Part shown: one piece after another, positions 37,201 to 44,259 of the stretch
Position numbering within the stretch: position 1 is the stretch's first letter
Layout: the number at the start of each line of letters is the position of its first letter
Assembly: GCF_002135235.1 (NCBI RefSeq)
Contig: NZ_NEGB01000002.1
Location: 62,001 to 126,000, forward strand
Origin: Acinetobacter silvestris
Lineage (GTDB): Bacteria; Pseudomonadota; Gammaproteobacteria; Pseudomonadales; Moraxellaceae
Reading direction: 5' to 3'
DNA: 64,000 bases
The notes under the pieces: generated by a model
The model's input: the letters and a program-made list of their open reading frames with translations, nothing else
Databases searched by the model: none
Told to the model about the DNA's origin: nothing
Translations under genes and position numbers: made by a program

Positions 37201-40200
37201 ATTACCCAGGGTCTGCACGAGGATGTCGCCGAGGCCGTAACCTACTGGCACACCGGCCACGGTCAGGCCGTTGTCGGTCAGCGCACCGATGTAGTTGAAC
37301 AAACGGTAGACACCGACGCCGAAACCGCCGGCATCGGTGACGTTGAGATTACCGTCGAGGGTCAGGTTGCCGCCGATGTTCATCAGCGAGGTGGTCGACG
37401 GCGTGGCGAGGCTCGCATCGACATTACTGTTGGCCGTGAGGATCAGCGACGAGGTGGACAAGGTATTGCCCGAGGACAACGCCAGATGACCGCCGCTGTT
37501 GATGGTGATGAGGCCGAGCGCCGAACCGGTACCCGTGAGGGTCGCACCATTGTTGATCTTGAGCTGGGTGCTGGCCAGCGAACCGGTGAGGTTCAACGTA
37601 CCGCCGTTGACGTTAGTGTTGCCGGTGAGGCCGCTGCTGCCGGTAAGGTTCAGCGTCCCGCTACCGATTTTGGTCAGGCCACCGCTGCCACCGAGGTCGC
37701 CGTCGAAGGTGCTGGTGTTGCTCACGCCGCCTACGGTCAAGAGGTTGCCGCCGGCAATCTGCACACTGCCGCTGCCGCTCAGCCCGTCGAGGCTGGCGCT
37801 GCTGTTGAGATAGAGACTGGCACCGGCGCTGATATTGGCGCCGGACGTGTTGCCGAGCGCGCCGCTGCTTGCGGTGGTGAGGCTGCCGGCGGCGATGTTC
37901 AGCGCACCGGTGAAGGTGTTGTTGCCGCTGAGCGTCAGATCGCCAAAACCGTCTTTCGTCAGGCTGCCGGCACCATCGATCACGCCGCTGAGGTTCAGGG
38001 TGTTGCTGCCGGCCAGGGTCAGGCCGGCGTTAAGGGTGATGTTGTTGCCGACGCTCATGCCGGTGCTGGTGTCCAGCGTCGAAGCGCCGCCGACGGTCAA
38101 GCCGCCATTGCCCAATGCACCTGCCGAGCCCAGTGTCAGCGTACCCGCATTGAGGGTGGTGCCGCCGCTGAAAGTATTGGTGCCGTTGACGGTCAGGTTG
38201 CCGCCGAGAGCGACAGCGTTGGTCAGAGCCACGGTGGTGCTGGAGTCGAGGGTAGTGCCCGCCGCCGTAGTCAGTGCGCCAGTACCCAAAGCGGTGTTGG
38301 AGCCGACGATCAGCGTCCCGTTATTCAGCGCGGTGCCACCGGAGAAGGTGTTGTTGCCGCTAAGGGTCAGGTTGGCGGTGCCGTTTTTGATCAGGTTGCC
38401 GGTGCTGCTGATGACGCCGCTCAGGCCCAGCGCCTGAGTGCCGCCGAGGGTCAGCCCCCCCGCCAGCGCGACGGCGTTTGCCAGTGTCACCGCCGTGGTC
38501 GCATCTAGCGTCGTGCCGTTCGCCGCATTCAGCGCGCCCGTGCCGAGGGCGGTGTTGCTGCCGACGAACAAGGTACCGCCGTTGAGCGCGGTGGTGCCGC
38601 TGTTGGTGTTGTTGCCGGTTAGGGTCAGATTGGCGCTACCGCTCTTGGTGATCGCGCCGGTGCCGGAGACAATGCCGGACAGGGTCAGGGCATTGCTGCC
38701 GAGCATGTTCAACGCACCGGTGATGCCGACGTTGTTAGCCAGGGTCACGTTGCCGGTGCTGTCGAGGCTGCTGCCGTTGCTGGTGTTGAGTACACCAGTG
38801 CCCAGGGCGTTGTTGTTGCCGACGCGCAAGGTGCCGGCGCTGAGGCTGGTGATCCCGCTGTAGGTGTTGATGCCGTTGAGGGTCAGGCTGCCGCTGCCAG
38901 TTTTGGTCAGGTTGCTGGCGCCTCTGATCACCCCGCCCAGGGTCAACGCACCGGTGCCGGTGGCGGTCATGGTGCTGTTGAGGTTGATCGCGTTGCTCAG
39001 CGAAATCGGCCCCGGCGTCGAAAGGCTCGTTGAGCCACCGACCGTGATGCTGCCGGTACTGAACGCCTGGTTGTTGCCCAGCAGTACCACACCGCCGTTG
39101 AGCACGGTGTTGCCAGTGTACGTGTTGATGCCGTTGAGGTTGATCTGGCCGCTGCCGATCTTGGTCAGGCCGCCGGTGCCGGATATCACCCCGTTCAGGG
39201 TCATGCCGTTGATGCCTTGTACGGTCAGGCCACCGGCGCCCAAGTTGATCTGGTTGGCCAGTGCCAATCCGGCGTTGCTGGCCTGGATAATCCCGCCGTT
39301 GGACGTCAGCACACCGCTGCCGAACGCCGCGTTGTCGTTGAACTGCGCAACACCGCCATTGAGCGTGGTCGCGCCACTCACCAACGGGCCCTGCAAAGTC
39401 CAGGTGCCGCTGTTGAGGGTGAGGTTGTTGAAGTTGACGTAGACCGCGCTGGACGCCGTGCCGGTCCCGGTGGTGCCGCCGCCGAGGCCGATCGGGTTTT
39501 GCAGGATCAGCGTGTTGGTACCGGCCGCACCTCCATCGATCGTCCCGGTCGGTGCAAAGGTCAGGTTGATGCCGATCATGCCACCGAGGCCGACGGTGGT
39601 TTGCACGCCGTCACCGGGGTTAACGCTCGAACCGGTGATCGCGTAGAAGGTGTTGGTGCTGCCTGCCCCCATCGACACACTGCCGGTGATGTTACCGGCG
39701 TTGGTGAAGCTGTTGCCCGCCACCGACGTCTCGAACGCGACCCGGCCGTTGATCGTGCCGCTGGCATTGTTAGTCATGTTGACTTGCGAACCGCCATACA
39801 CCCCGACCACTGGAGTATCGGCCAAGGTAATCCCGCCGACTGACAGCCCGGTAGAGGTGATGGTACCGTCGTTGGTGATGGTCGTGGTGCCCGCCACCGC
39901 GTTGTTTACTGCAAGTGCCAGACCGTCGATGCTGGTCAGGTTGGGACCCAACAACATGCCGGTGCCGCGGATGATCCCGCTGCCGTTGTTGACCACGCTC
40001 ACCGCACTGGTGGCGCCACTGCCAATAAATGCACCGCCACTAAGGATCGAAACCAGCCCCAGCAAGGCCGGGTCAATAGTGCCGGAGTTGTTCAGGTTAA
40101 TGTTGGCCCCGGTCAGATTGAGCACCTTGCCGCCCAGAGTCGCGTTCATCTGCGCGGCATTGTTGACGTTGACCGTCAGTCCACTGGTGGCACTGGAAAA

Positions 40201-40494
40201 GTTATTGAGAAACAATGGTAAGCTCGGCACACCGCTGCAAGTCATGGTCGCCCCAGCGGTTGAGCAGGTAGCCATAGCTGCGGGACTAATAACTCCTGCA
40301 CATAACAAAGCAATTACCATTCGACTTAAAGGTTTATACAGTGTCATTATTCTTATTTCACTCGACACTGTTCTTATAGGCAATGAAGATGCGCCACTAC
40401 TGTGTGAGGTTTTACCTCCAGTACGGGCATTTTCTTGTGCAACGACCCAAATATTTAATGCTGAATTCCATATGACTTTGTAAATTTTATTCAT
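31255..40494 (-). CDS. Giant autotransporter adhesin (type Va) with mosaic base composition
   Basis: 3079 residues in one open frame. It starts with an extended signal peptide region (MNKIYKVIWNSALNIWVVAQ), then a hydrophobic core (MVIALLCAGVISPAAMA). The passenger, residues about 80-2750, consists of autotransporter-associated beta-strand repeats such as LTKIGSGTLNLTG and TYSGGTTLNAGTV, and should fold as a long beta-helix on the cell surface. A larger unit beginning FWDG/FWNG and followed by GGSGxW recurs near residues 1112, 1839 and 2360. The last ~290 residues (VWTRYLHIEP to SLGMQMRW) are the outer-membrane barrel ending in an aromatic residue. The DNA for the passenger is GC-rich (40 of 60 bases at 38041-38100), while that for the barrel (23 of 60 at 32041-32100) and signal is AT-rich. 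Likely adhesion or biofilm role. Confidence 0.9.
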   Translation of the reverse strand: MNKIYKVIWNSALNIWVVAQENARTGGKTSHSSGASSLPIRTVSSEIRIMTLYKPLSRMVIALLCAGVISPAAMATCSTAGATMTCSGVPSLPLFLNNFSSATSGLTVNVNNAAQMNATLGGKVLNLTGANINLNNSGTIDPALLGLVSILSGGAFIGSGATSAVSVVNNGSGIIRGTGMLLGPNLTSIDGLALAVNNAVAGTTTITNDGTITSTGLSVGGITLADTPVVGVYGGSQVNMTNNASGTINGRVAFETSVAGNSFTNAGNITGSVSMGAGSTNTFYAITGSSVNPGDGVQTTVGLGGMIGINLTFAPTGTIDGGAAGTNTLILQNPIGLGGGTTGTGTASSAVYVNFNNLTLNSGTWTLQGPLVSGATTLNGGVAQFNDNAAFGSGVLTSNGGIIQASNAGLALANQINLGAGGLTVQGINGMTLNGVISGTGGLTKIGSGQINLNGINTYTGNTVLNGGVVLLGNNQAFSTGSITVGGSTSLSTPGPISLSNAINLNSTMTATGTGALTLGGVIRGASNLTKTGSGSLTLNGINTYSGITSLSAGTLRVGNNNALGTGVLNTSNGSSLDSTGNVTLANNVGITGALNMLGSNALTLSGIVSGTGAITKSGSANLTLTGNNTNSGTTALNGGTLFVGSNTALGTGALNAANGTTLDATTAVTLANAVALAGGLTLGGTQALGLSGVISSTGNLIKNGTANLTLSGNNTFSGGTALNNGTLIVGSNTALGTGALTTAAGTTLDSSTTVALTNAVALGGNLTVNGTNTFSGGTTLNAGTLTLGSAGALGNGGLTVGGASTLDTSTGMSVGNNITLNAGLTLAGSNTLNLSGVIDGAGSLTKDGFGDLTLSGNNTFTGALNIAAGSLTTASSGALGNTSGANISAGASLYLNSSASLDGLSGSGSVQIAGGNLLTVGGVSNTSTFDGDLGGSGGLTKIGSGTLNLTGSSGLTGNTNVNGGTLNLTGSLASTQLKINNGATLTGTGSALGLITINSGGHLALSSGNTLSTSSLILTANSNVDASLATPSTTSLMNIGGNLTLDGNLNVTDAGGFGVGVYRLFNYIGALTDNGLTVAGVPVGYGLGDILVQTLGNQVNLIVSAPNTNLRFWDGSQTIPNGTVDGGSGTWNAGGTNWTNSNGTLNQTWAGDFAVFQGTAGTVSVNGTQLFTGMQFLTDGYNVVNGTSGLLTAVNGTGGTTAVRVDPGVTATASVDINGSGILNKLDSGTLVLNGANSYSGGTQLDGGTLVVGSNTALGTGALIANAGTQLDSNAAVTLANTTTLNGNLTVVGSNDLTLNGVIGGTGGLIKTGAANLTLGGNNAFLGPVALNAGGLILASNSALGSATLNAANGTTLDANTTVAVNNAVNLAGNLGIGGSADLTLVGTVNGAGSLIKNGAANLTLSGNNNFLGGITLNAGTLTVGSNGALGLGNLTVAGASALDSNTSASLGNNVVLNANLTNTGNSDVALSGVVSGTGGLIKNGASNLTLNGINTYSGGTTLNAGTVTLGTSSGLGSGAVTVASASTLDTSAPLVLANNVNVNANLSVAGNNNLTLGGVIAGAGTLTKNGLADLTLSGNNTFSGMFDVESGSLTTLGNSALGSNAGVNLGAAASLNLGGSGSLASLTGSGTALIGGGNALSIGDNNANSIFDGVLTGTGELSKLGTGTLTLTGINSLTGNTTVNAGTLNVNGSLDSASVLVNSGGILTGSGSLGGAVTVADGGHLAGATGSTLSVNSLVFNGNSNFDVGLGAPVSGGGNALVNVGGNLTLDGTLNVSNIGGFGSGVYRLINYTGGLTDNGMLFGTLPGSVTSGDLTLQTALSNQVNLLVTVPGVTVQFWDGNQLGQNGSVEGGSGIWGIGNTNWTDVNGRTNQAWSNNFAVFQGAAGTVTVNGAQSITGMQFVTDGYSLVNGTAGSLNLVNGSLGNATVRVDPNATAIIGVALNGAGTLGKYDTGTLVLNATNGYTGGTVLNGGKLVVGNNVALGTGVVTAANGTALDSNTAASLSNAIVLNGGMTIGGSNALTLGGMVSGIGSLIKTGASSLTLNGNNTYSGGTQLNDGTLILGNNGAISSGALNVTGQSNLDSTSALQLVNAVNLGSQLTLAGNQNTSLIGAITGNGSLVKNGNGSLMLGGANNYSGGTTLNGGSTIGDTSSLQGAIVNNAALTFAQNADGIYTGNLTGSGTLHKTGTGQLLLSGNNTFTGNTLVQDGSLFVNGLFNSANVNVASGAKIGGSGQLGGAVQLDNGATLVGGGTAIPLSVGSLKLSSGTNLDFSLGLVSSFTPVVNIAGNLILDGTLNISNAGDFGAGVYQLFRYGGNLTDNGLVYGSLPISADNLTLQTSIANQVNLLVQGKFGQLQFWNGGTSNPNGSIGGGSGTWGPDTDWTDSTGTQVLSSTNPFAIFGGEGGIVTVEGKQDFTGLQFLDNGYTLVAGADGSLSPMNTADGSLAVIRVNTDITAQIDAPLVGQGGISKLDTGILVLNGANTFTGGVNLKQGRINLGNSAALGTGVLSMDDGTAIGFTQNGLTIANNLYMTGSNDPEIDTGTNQATWSGAISGAGFLTKKGTGTLILTNQHNTYTGVTDVAEGTLQAGASNSLSATSAHQVKAGAKLDLAGHNQSLASLNNSGVVNLSGSTPGTILKITGAYVGNTGQLGLSTVFGNDQSATDQLLLSGVNAIASGHSTLNITNVGGLGAQTIGNGIEVIKTEGGARIDTDAFSLAGGHIDVGAYEYRLFQNGQSVALKSSTNSIEPEPKPEIVTYRQEVPLMSALATQLRQGDITMLGDMRKRIGDNALENSSSDQEDYKVWTRYLHIEPTIKQQGTVRPESDGKQTGFQLGVDVFANDQIKAGFYVGQLDGKMHVNGFASGKENQYVGWNSLRNRYLGAYANWYDKSGLYAEAVLQGADYRSNLHTAENNKGAVTDGKSWIASLEVGKAFELTSHWKIEPQAQFIYRDMSLKDTELQFSNVENKADDDWMLRLGARIKGEYQMRLGSVQPYTRINYYQSGDTTDVTRFIVPAATTDIQTKGGYRATELAIGGAVQLNSNVGIYTELGQVWNNSGDSEVKNDVQASLGMQMRW

Positions 40495-40881
40495 TTCAAC
40501 ATCCCAAATACAAAAAAAAGATCAAATATTAACCATGAGATCAGATAATGCTAGAAATGTATATCCCTGAAATTGGTGATTTTTTATATTTTTATTTGAT
40601 TTAATTCACCATTTACCCAAACTATCTATAACAAGTTTACATTCTGTAAGTTCTTATAAATCTCTAAGTATTTTCATACCGCATGATTGCAAATGAGATT
40701 GAATTTTTATAGATCAAAATGGAATAATTCTATTTATAAATATAGACGAGGAAATGGAAAAATTTATATTTCATCCTCAATAGCTACTTCATAATGAATC
40801 ATATTGATAAATTACTTGTTATAATTTATAAACAGTAACTAACCAGTATCCATTTTGCCCCAAGGTTAAGTCCAGTTTTGA
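40495..40881. other. Gap upstream of the autotransporter
   Basis: An AT-rich stretch of about 390 bases that must include the autotransporter promoter. No frame or repeat that I can support. The composition returns to that of the host immediately upstream of the signal-peptide codons. Confidence 0.4.
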
Positions 40882-40913
40882 CTGTAGACCGCCGATAAAT
40901 CTGCAGTCTACAG
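40882..40913 (-). terminator. Stem-loop after the orphan 317-aa gene
   Basis: CTGTAGAC and GTCTACAG pair across a 16-base loop, 8 bases past the stop at 40921. There is no T-run, so its role as terminator is uncertain. Confidence 0.45.
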
Positions 40914-40920
40914 GTGTAAT

Positions 40921-41874
40921 TTATGCAGCTATAGATAGCTCAGATACACTTATTACTAAGCCACCCAAACTAGCATCGTATCGTTCACCATTCAATTCAA
41001 TCCATCGTGGTGTTATAGAACTCATATAAGAAAGCGCACGATATTGATAACCACCCCATCCAAGACACTCAAAATTGACTATCTTTTGCTCATATATTTT
41101 TTTACTGTTTAAAATACTAACTTGACAGTATTTATTAACAAAATTTACAGCTTGTTTAGGTCTGATCACTAATCTATGCTCTTCATCCAAAGTGAAAAAC
41201 TTATGTTGTAATTTTGAACCAATAAAGCCTATTTCATGACATTTATCTAATTTCTTTAAGCCCTGATTAATCAACTTTTCTAACTGCTCAGTATCATATC
41301 TTTTCAAAGCTTTAACCCTTTTAAACACGTTCTGATCGATATGTCTCATTACAGCTTTTATTATAAGACTATCATTGTATGCTTCACTTAACTTTCGCAC
41401 TTTCCTATAATCTGCAGACTTCATAATCTTAAGAATATCGTTCATGTTATCAACACATACTGAAATTTTGGCTATCTCTGAATACAAGCTAAACTCTACT
41501 GCCTGATCTTTAGGGCTATAAGGAATTGATTTAGGATTTTGTTGAATATACTGACCATGCTGGTATATTCCTTCATCATGCTCATTAACATTTACTAGGA
41601 AGCGTTGAGCTACGCCTAATATCTTACTGGCCTCAATGTGCTCTAAATGTTGCTTAAATGTCATAAATTGAGTTTCAAGTTTATGATATTTCGTATTTTC
41701 ATACGTTTGAACACTGATATTTGATAATGGAAGAGATTTGCTAAGACGATACCCTAAGTAATTCGAATTACTATATAGGTAGCATTTATCTAAATTAAAT
41801 GCATGATTAGCTAACGCAGCATCATTTACCACAATCTCATCATTAATACATCCAAATCCCTTTACTTGAATCAT
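40921..41874 (-). CDS. Orphan 317-residue protein of unknown function
   Basis: MIQVKGFGCINDEIVVNDAA to VISVSELSIAA. It is soluble, rich in Lys/Tyr/Asn, with a helical middle (NDILKIMKSADYRKVRKLSE, then KRVKALKRYDTEQLEKLINQ). No signal, membrane segment or catalytic motif that I recognise. Ribosome site GAGGAG stands further upstream than usual (about 18 bases). A truncated gene on the same strand ends 26 bases before it, so it was probably the second gene of an operon in the first island. AT-rich like other mobile DNA here. Confidence 0.55.
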   Translation of the reverse strand: MIQVKGFGCINDEIVVNDAALANHAFNLDKCYLYSNSNYLGYRLSKSLPLSNISVQTYENTKYHKLETQFMTFKQHLEHIEASKILGVAQRFLVNVNEHDEGIYQHGQYIQQNPKSIPYSPKDQAVEFSLYSEIAKISVCVDNMNDILKIMKSADYRKVRKLSEAYNDSLIIKAVMRHIDQNVFKRVKALKRYDTEQLEKLINQGLKKLDKCHEIGFIGSKLQHKFFTLDEEHRLVIRPKQAVNFVNKYCQVSILNSKKIYEQKIVNFECLGWGGYQYRALSYMSSITPRWIELNGERYDASLGGLVISVSELSIAA

Positions 41875-41900
41875 ATCTTGAAGAAAAGTGTTTACTCCTC

Positions 41901-42089
41901 TTACAAGATTTCCAAATTCAATACCTTTCTCTTATGTCGCATCAAATGAGCTAGAGATCGTAAAGATTCAAGGATTTCTAGATTATTAATGTAATCAATT
42001 GATATTAAGTTATTCAAATCATGATGATAGCTATCAAGATTATGAATTATTGTATCATCAGTATTTGAATCCCAGCTCGGGCCAAGTTA
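41901..42089 (-). pseudogene. C-terminal fragment of an unidentified gene
   Basis: The minus strand is open for about 62 codons without a start: [20 protein letters not shown], later EILESLRSLAHLMRHKRKVL, to a TAA at 41901. It lies just upstream of the 317-aa gene on the same strand and looks like the cut-off end of its operon partner. At its right edge it runs into the HsdR relic on the other strand, which marks a recombination junction near 42070-42090. Confidence 0.4.
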
Positions 42090-42215
42090 AGAGTAATCGT
42101 GAAAAGATTATTGAAAAAGTATGGTTATCCACCAGATATGGCATTACTTGCAACTGAGACTGTTATTGAGCAAGCTGAACAGTTAGCCAATGAATTAGCA
42201 ATAAATCATGCCTAA
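42069..42215 (+). pseudogene. C-terminal relic of a type I restriction subunit R (DUF3387)
   Basis: The plus strand encodes [20 protein letters not shown], then [20 protein letters not shown] and a stop. [12 protein letters not shown] followed by a TETVIEQAE helix is the well-known end of HsdR proteins with a DUF3387 tail. The other 1000 residues are gone. It is not from the hsdR at 52590, which ends differently. So an earlier type I system once occupied the first island. Confidence 0.75.
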
Positions 42216-42246
42216 ACCATAAGTAATAAGATGGTCCATCGGACTT

Positions 42247-42280
42247 TTAAACTGATGGACCGTCAGATAGACCGTAGGTC
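42247..42280. other. Hairpin near the right end of the first island
   Basis: GGTCCATC and GATGGACC pair around 13 bases. Next to it lie GACCGTCA and GACCGTAG, partial matches to the ACCGTAA repeats at the other end of the island. This may belong to the attachment-site arm of the first element. Confidence 0.35.
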
Positions 42281-42307
42281 TGTAAGATATTTTTTCTAAT
42301 TTGCATA

Positions 42308-42342
42308 AAAAAACCCTCTAAGTTCATGACTTAGAAGGTTTA
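42308..42342 (-). terminator. Element-borne terminator next to tRNA-Met copy 2
   Basis: AAACC.TCTAAG and CTTAGA.GGTTT pair with one mismatch around TTCATGA; on the minus strand a TTTTTTT run follows. It stands in the same place relative to the tRNA end as the native terminator at 30728-30758 but has a different sequence, so the first element probably brought its own tRNA terminator. Confidence 0.7.
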
Positions 42343-42392
42343 ATATTTGGTGGGCCCACCCAGACTTGAACTGGGGACCAACGGATTATGAG
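42343..42392 (-). repeat. Attachment-site copy 2: 3' end of tRNA-Met(CAT)
   Basis: Bases 42348-42392 are identical to 30767-30811 and include the anticodon loop, T-arm and CCA end of tRNA-Met on the minus strand. No 5' half follows at 42393 onward. It separates the first island from the second and lies 155 bases before the integrase gene, as expected for the left att site of an element whose intact tRNA end lies outside the window. Confidence 0.88.
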
Positions 42393-42546
42393 TTCTACGA
42401 CCCACCTTACACCCTATAAGTTAAAAACCATAAATATACATATATACAATAAGATACAAAACTTTCTTTTTCAACTATTGGCCCTTAAGGTTGCTTATAG
42501 TATCTTTAATACGCTTACTAATTGCTTACTTTTTTAGGTTAATGGC

Positions 42547-43791
42547 ATGAATTTTACAAAACCACTTATTGAAAAACTAGAATGTATATCTGATTCTAAG
42601 CCATCTTTTTATTGGGATAGCTCGACTAGCGGTTTTGGAGTGAAAGTAACTCCTAATAATAAAAAGACTTACATCTTTCAAGGCCGTGTAGGATCAACAA
42701 CTCGACGTATCACTATAGGAAACATAAAAGATTGGCGGTTAACCGATGCCCGTGAAAAAGCTAAAGAGCTTGCTGTAATGTGTATACAAGGAATCGACCC
42801 CAAAGTTGAAAAAGATAAACGTATTAAATCCGACCAAGAATATCTTAAGACTGAAAAACGAAAAGAAACTTTATTCAAAGAAGCTTGGAATATTTATCTT
42901 GAAGAAAACAAAGAAAGATGGAGAGAACGCACCTATCTTGACCATTTATTGCTATCAAAAGGCGGTTTTGATGAAATCAAAAAATTTAACTATAAACCTC
43001 AGCCTATTTTTGAATTGTTAGAAGAAAAGCTCTCAAACCTTGATAACAACTATTTTTCTGACTGGCTTCAAAATAATAGTTACCGAGAAACCTCAGCTAG
43101 TAAAGCTTTCCGTCTCGTTAGAGCCTTTTTAAATTGGTGTGAAGAAGATGATAGATTCCAAGGAATAGCCCCTGCAAATGCCATTAAATCTAAAAAAGTA
43201 AGATCTAAAGTAAAACCAATTCAAGCAAGAAAAGATTGCCTTCTAAAAGAACAGCTGGAAATATGGTTTTCTACTGTCCTCAAATCTCAAAATAAGGCAC
43301 TAGCCACATTTTATATGTGTTGTTTATTGACTGGTGCTCGTAAAGATGAATTCCTTTCACTTAAGTGGGATGACTTGGATTTTAGGTGGAAGACCATTCA
43401 ACTGAAAGACAAAGTTGAAGATAGTGGTCGTACCATTCCAATGACTAAGTATGTTGAAAAGCTATTACGTGACATAGAAAAAATAAGCGATTCATCTTAT
43501 ATATTTAGTAGCAATACCTCTGCGACGGGATACATCGTCAATCCATACAAAGAATTTAAGAAAATCTGTAATGAAATAGATATTCAGCTAACAATTCATG
43601 GCCTTAGACGTTCATTTAAGTCATTGGCGGAATGGGTAGATATTCCTGTAGGTGTCACAGCACAGATTTCTGGACATAAACCAAGTGCTCTAGCGGAAAA
43701 ACATTATACTTATCGGCCTATGGATATGCTTAGAGGACATCTGCAAAAATATGAGAATTGGGTTTTGGAACAGGCTAAAATTAAGTTTTAA
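42547..43791 (+). CDS. Tyrosine-recombinase integrase of the second island
   Basis: 414 residues, P4/prophage-type. The N-terminal ~90 residues form the DUF4102-like arm-binding domain (FYWDSSTSGFGVKVTPNNKK, TIGNIKDWRLTDAREKAKEL). The catalytic residues are visible: R in LTGARKDEFLSLKWDDLD (about 264), K in LKDKVEDSGRTIPM, H-x-x-R in IHGLRRSFKS (about 350), H in ISGHKPSA and the nucleophile Y in KHYTYRP (about 387). It should catalyse integration at the tRNA-Met 3' end copied at 42348-42392. It appears intact and points into the island. Confidence 0.93.
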   Translation: MNFTKPLIEKLECISDSKPSFYWDSSTSGFGVKVTPNNKKTYIFQGRVGSTTRRITIGNIKDWRLTDAREKAKELAVMCIQGIDPKVEKDKRIKSDQEYLKTEKRKETLFKEAWNIYLEENKERWRERTYLDHLLLSKGGFDEIKKFNYKPQPIFELLEEKLSNLDNNYFSDWLQNNSYRETSASKAFRLVRAFLNWCEEDDRFQGIAPANAIKSKKVRSKVKPIQARKDCLLKEQLEIWFSTVLKSQNKALATFYMCCLLTGARKDEFLSLKWDDLDFRWKTIQLKDKVEDSGRTIPMTKYVEKLLRDIEKISDSSYIFSSNTSATGYIVNPYKEFKKICNEIDIQLTIHGLRRSFKSLAEWVDIPVGVTAQISGHKPSALAEKHYTYRPMDMLRGHLQKYENWVLEQAKIKF

Positions 43792-43885
43792 AAATTAAAC
43801 TCCATTCTCTCAGAAGAATAAAAAATCATACTTAGCTATCTTTGAAATCATAGCAAATTCGCTATGATTTCAAAGGATTCATTTC

Positions 43886-43993
43886 ATGAAAACTCAATAT
43901 AACCGCCCACCGTCATCTCATCCTGGTCCTGGTGGTAATTGGCCAAGCACAACAGGTCGCCCATCAGGTGGTGGTCGTGGTAATGCCAAGTAA
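43886..43993 (+). CDS. Gly/Pro-rich 35-residue peptide, first gene of a three-gene module
   Basis: AAGGA stands 9 bases before ATG 43886. Residues: MKTQYNRPPSSHPGPGGNWP, then STTGRPSGGGRGNAK. One Trp, no hydrophobic core, strongly Gly/Pro/Ser/Arg: probably unstructured. It is followed 38 bases later by the HicA-like gene. It could be an antitoxin, a substrate or a structural peptide; nothing in the sequence decides. An AT-rich stretch with a small hairpin (GCAAATTC around ATAGCAAATTCGCTATGA) precedes it. Confidence 0.5.
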   Translation: MKTQYNRPPSSHPGPGGNWPSTTGRPSGGGRGNAK

Positions 43994-44031
43994 TTATTAA
44001 GGGGAGCAATCCCCTTAATCCAGGATTACCG

Positions 44032-44259
44032 ATGAAAAAGTACAGTAATGACAAAGAACTGAACAAATTTATTCGGCAGCTTATCAAGGATGGTATCGCA
44101 TCTTTTAGACCTGGCAAAAAACATGATTTTTTGCTTGTAAATCAATTACAAAAGATTACGATACCAGGTACACCTAGTGACCGAAAAGCCTATTTAAACT
44201 TTAAAACAGACATACGCAGAGCTTTACAATGCCAAAGAATACCTTTCCAACAACTATAG
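44032..44259 (+). CDS. HicA-like (dsRBD-fold) 75-residue protein
   Basis: KFIRQLIKDGIASFRPGKKH, then DFLLVNQLQKITIPGTPSDR and a helix AYLNFKTDIRRAL. The order helix, strand with GKKH in place of the GSHH of HicA, strand, ITIPGTP, helix is that of HicA mRNA interferases and their relatives. The His of GKKHDFL is at the HicA active position. The TPSDRKAYLNFKTDIRR tail differs from classic HicA. Its 3' end overlaps the start of the ankyrin gene by 31 bases, so the two are translationally coupled. The fold assignment is by eye. Confidence 0.6.
   Translation: MKKYSNDKELNKFIRQLIKDGIASFRPGKKHDFLLVNQLQKITIPGTPSDRKAYLNFKTDIRRALQCQRIPFQQL

Noticed and set aside
33593..40483. Many long plus-strand frames opposite the autotransporter
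   Set aside because: They are antisense shadows of the GC-rich repetitive passenger; their products are low-complexity (Pro/Leu/Val or Ala/Gly/Gln-rich) without ribosome sites.
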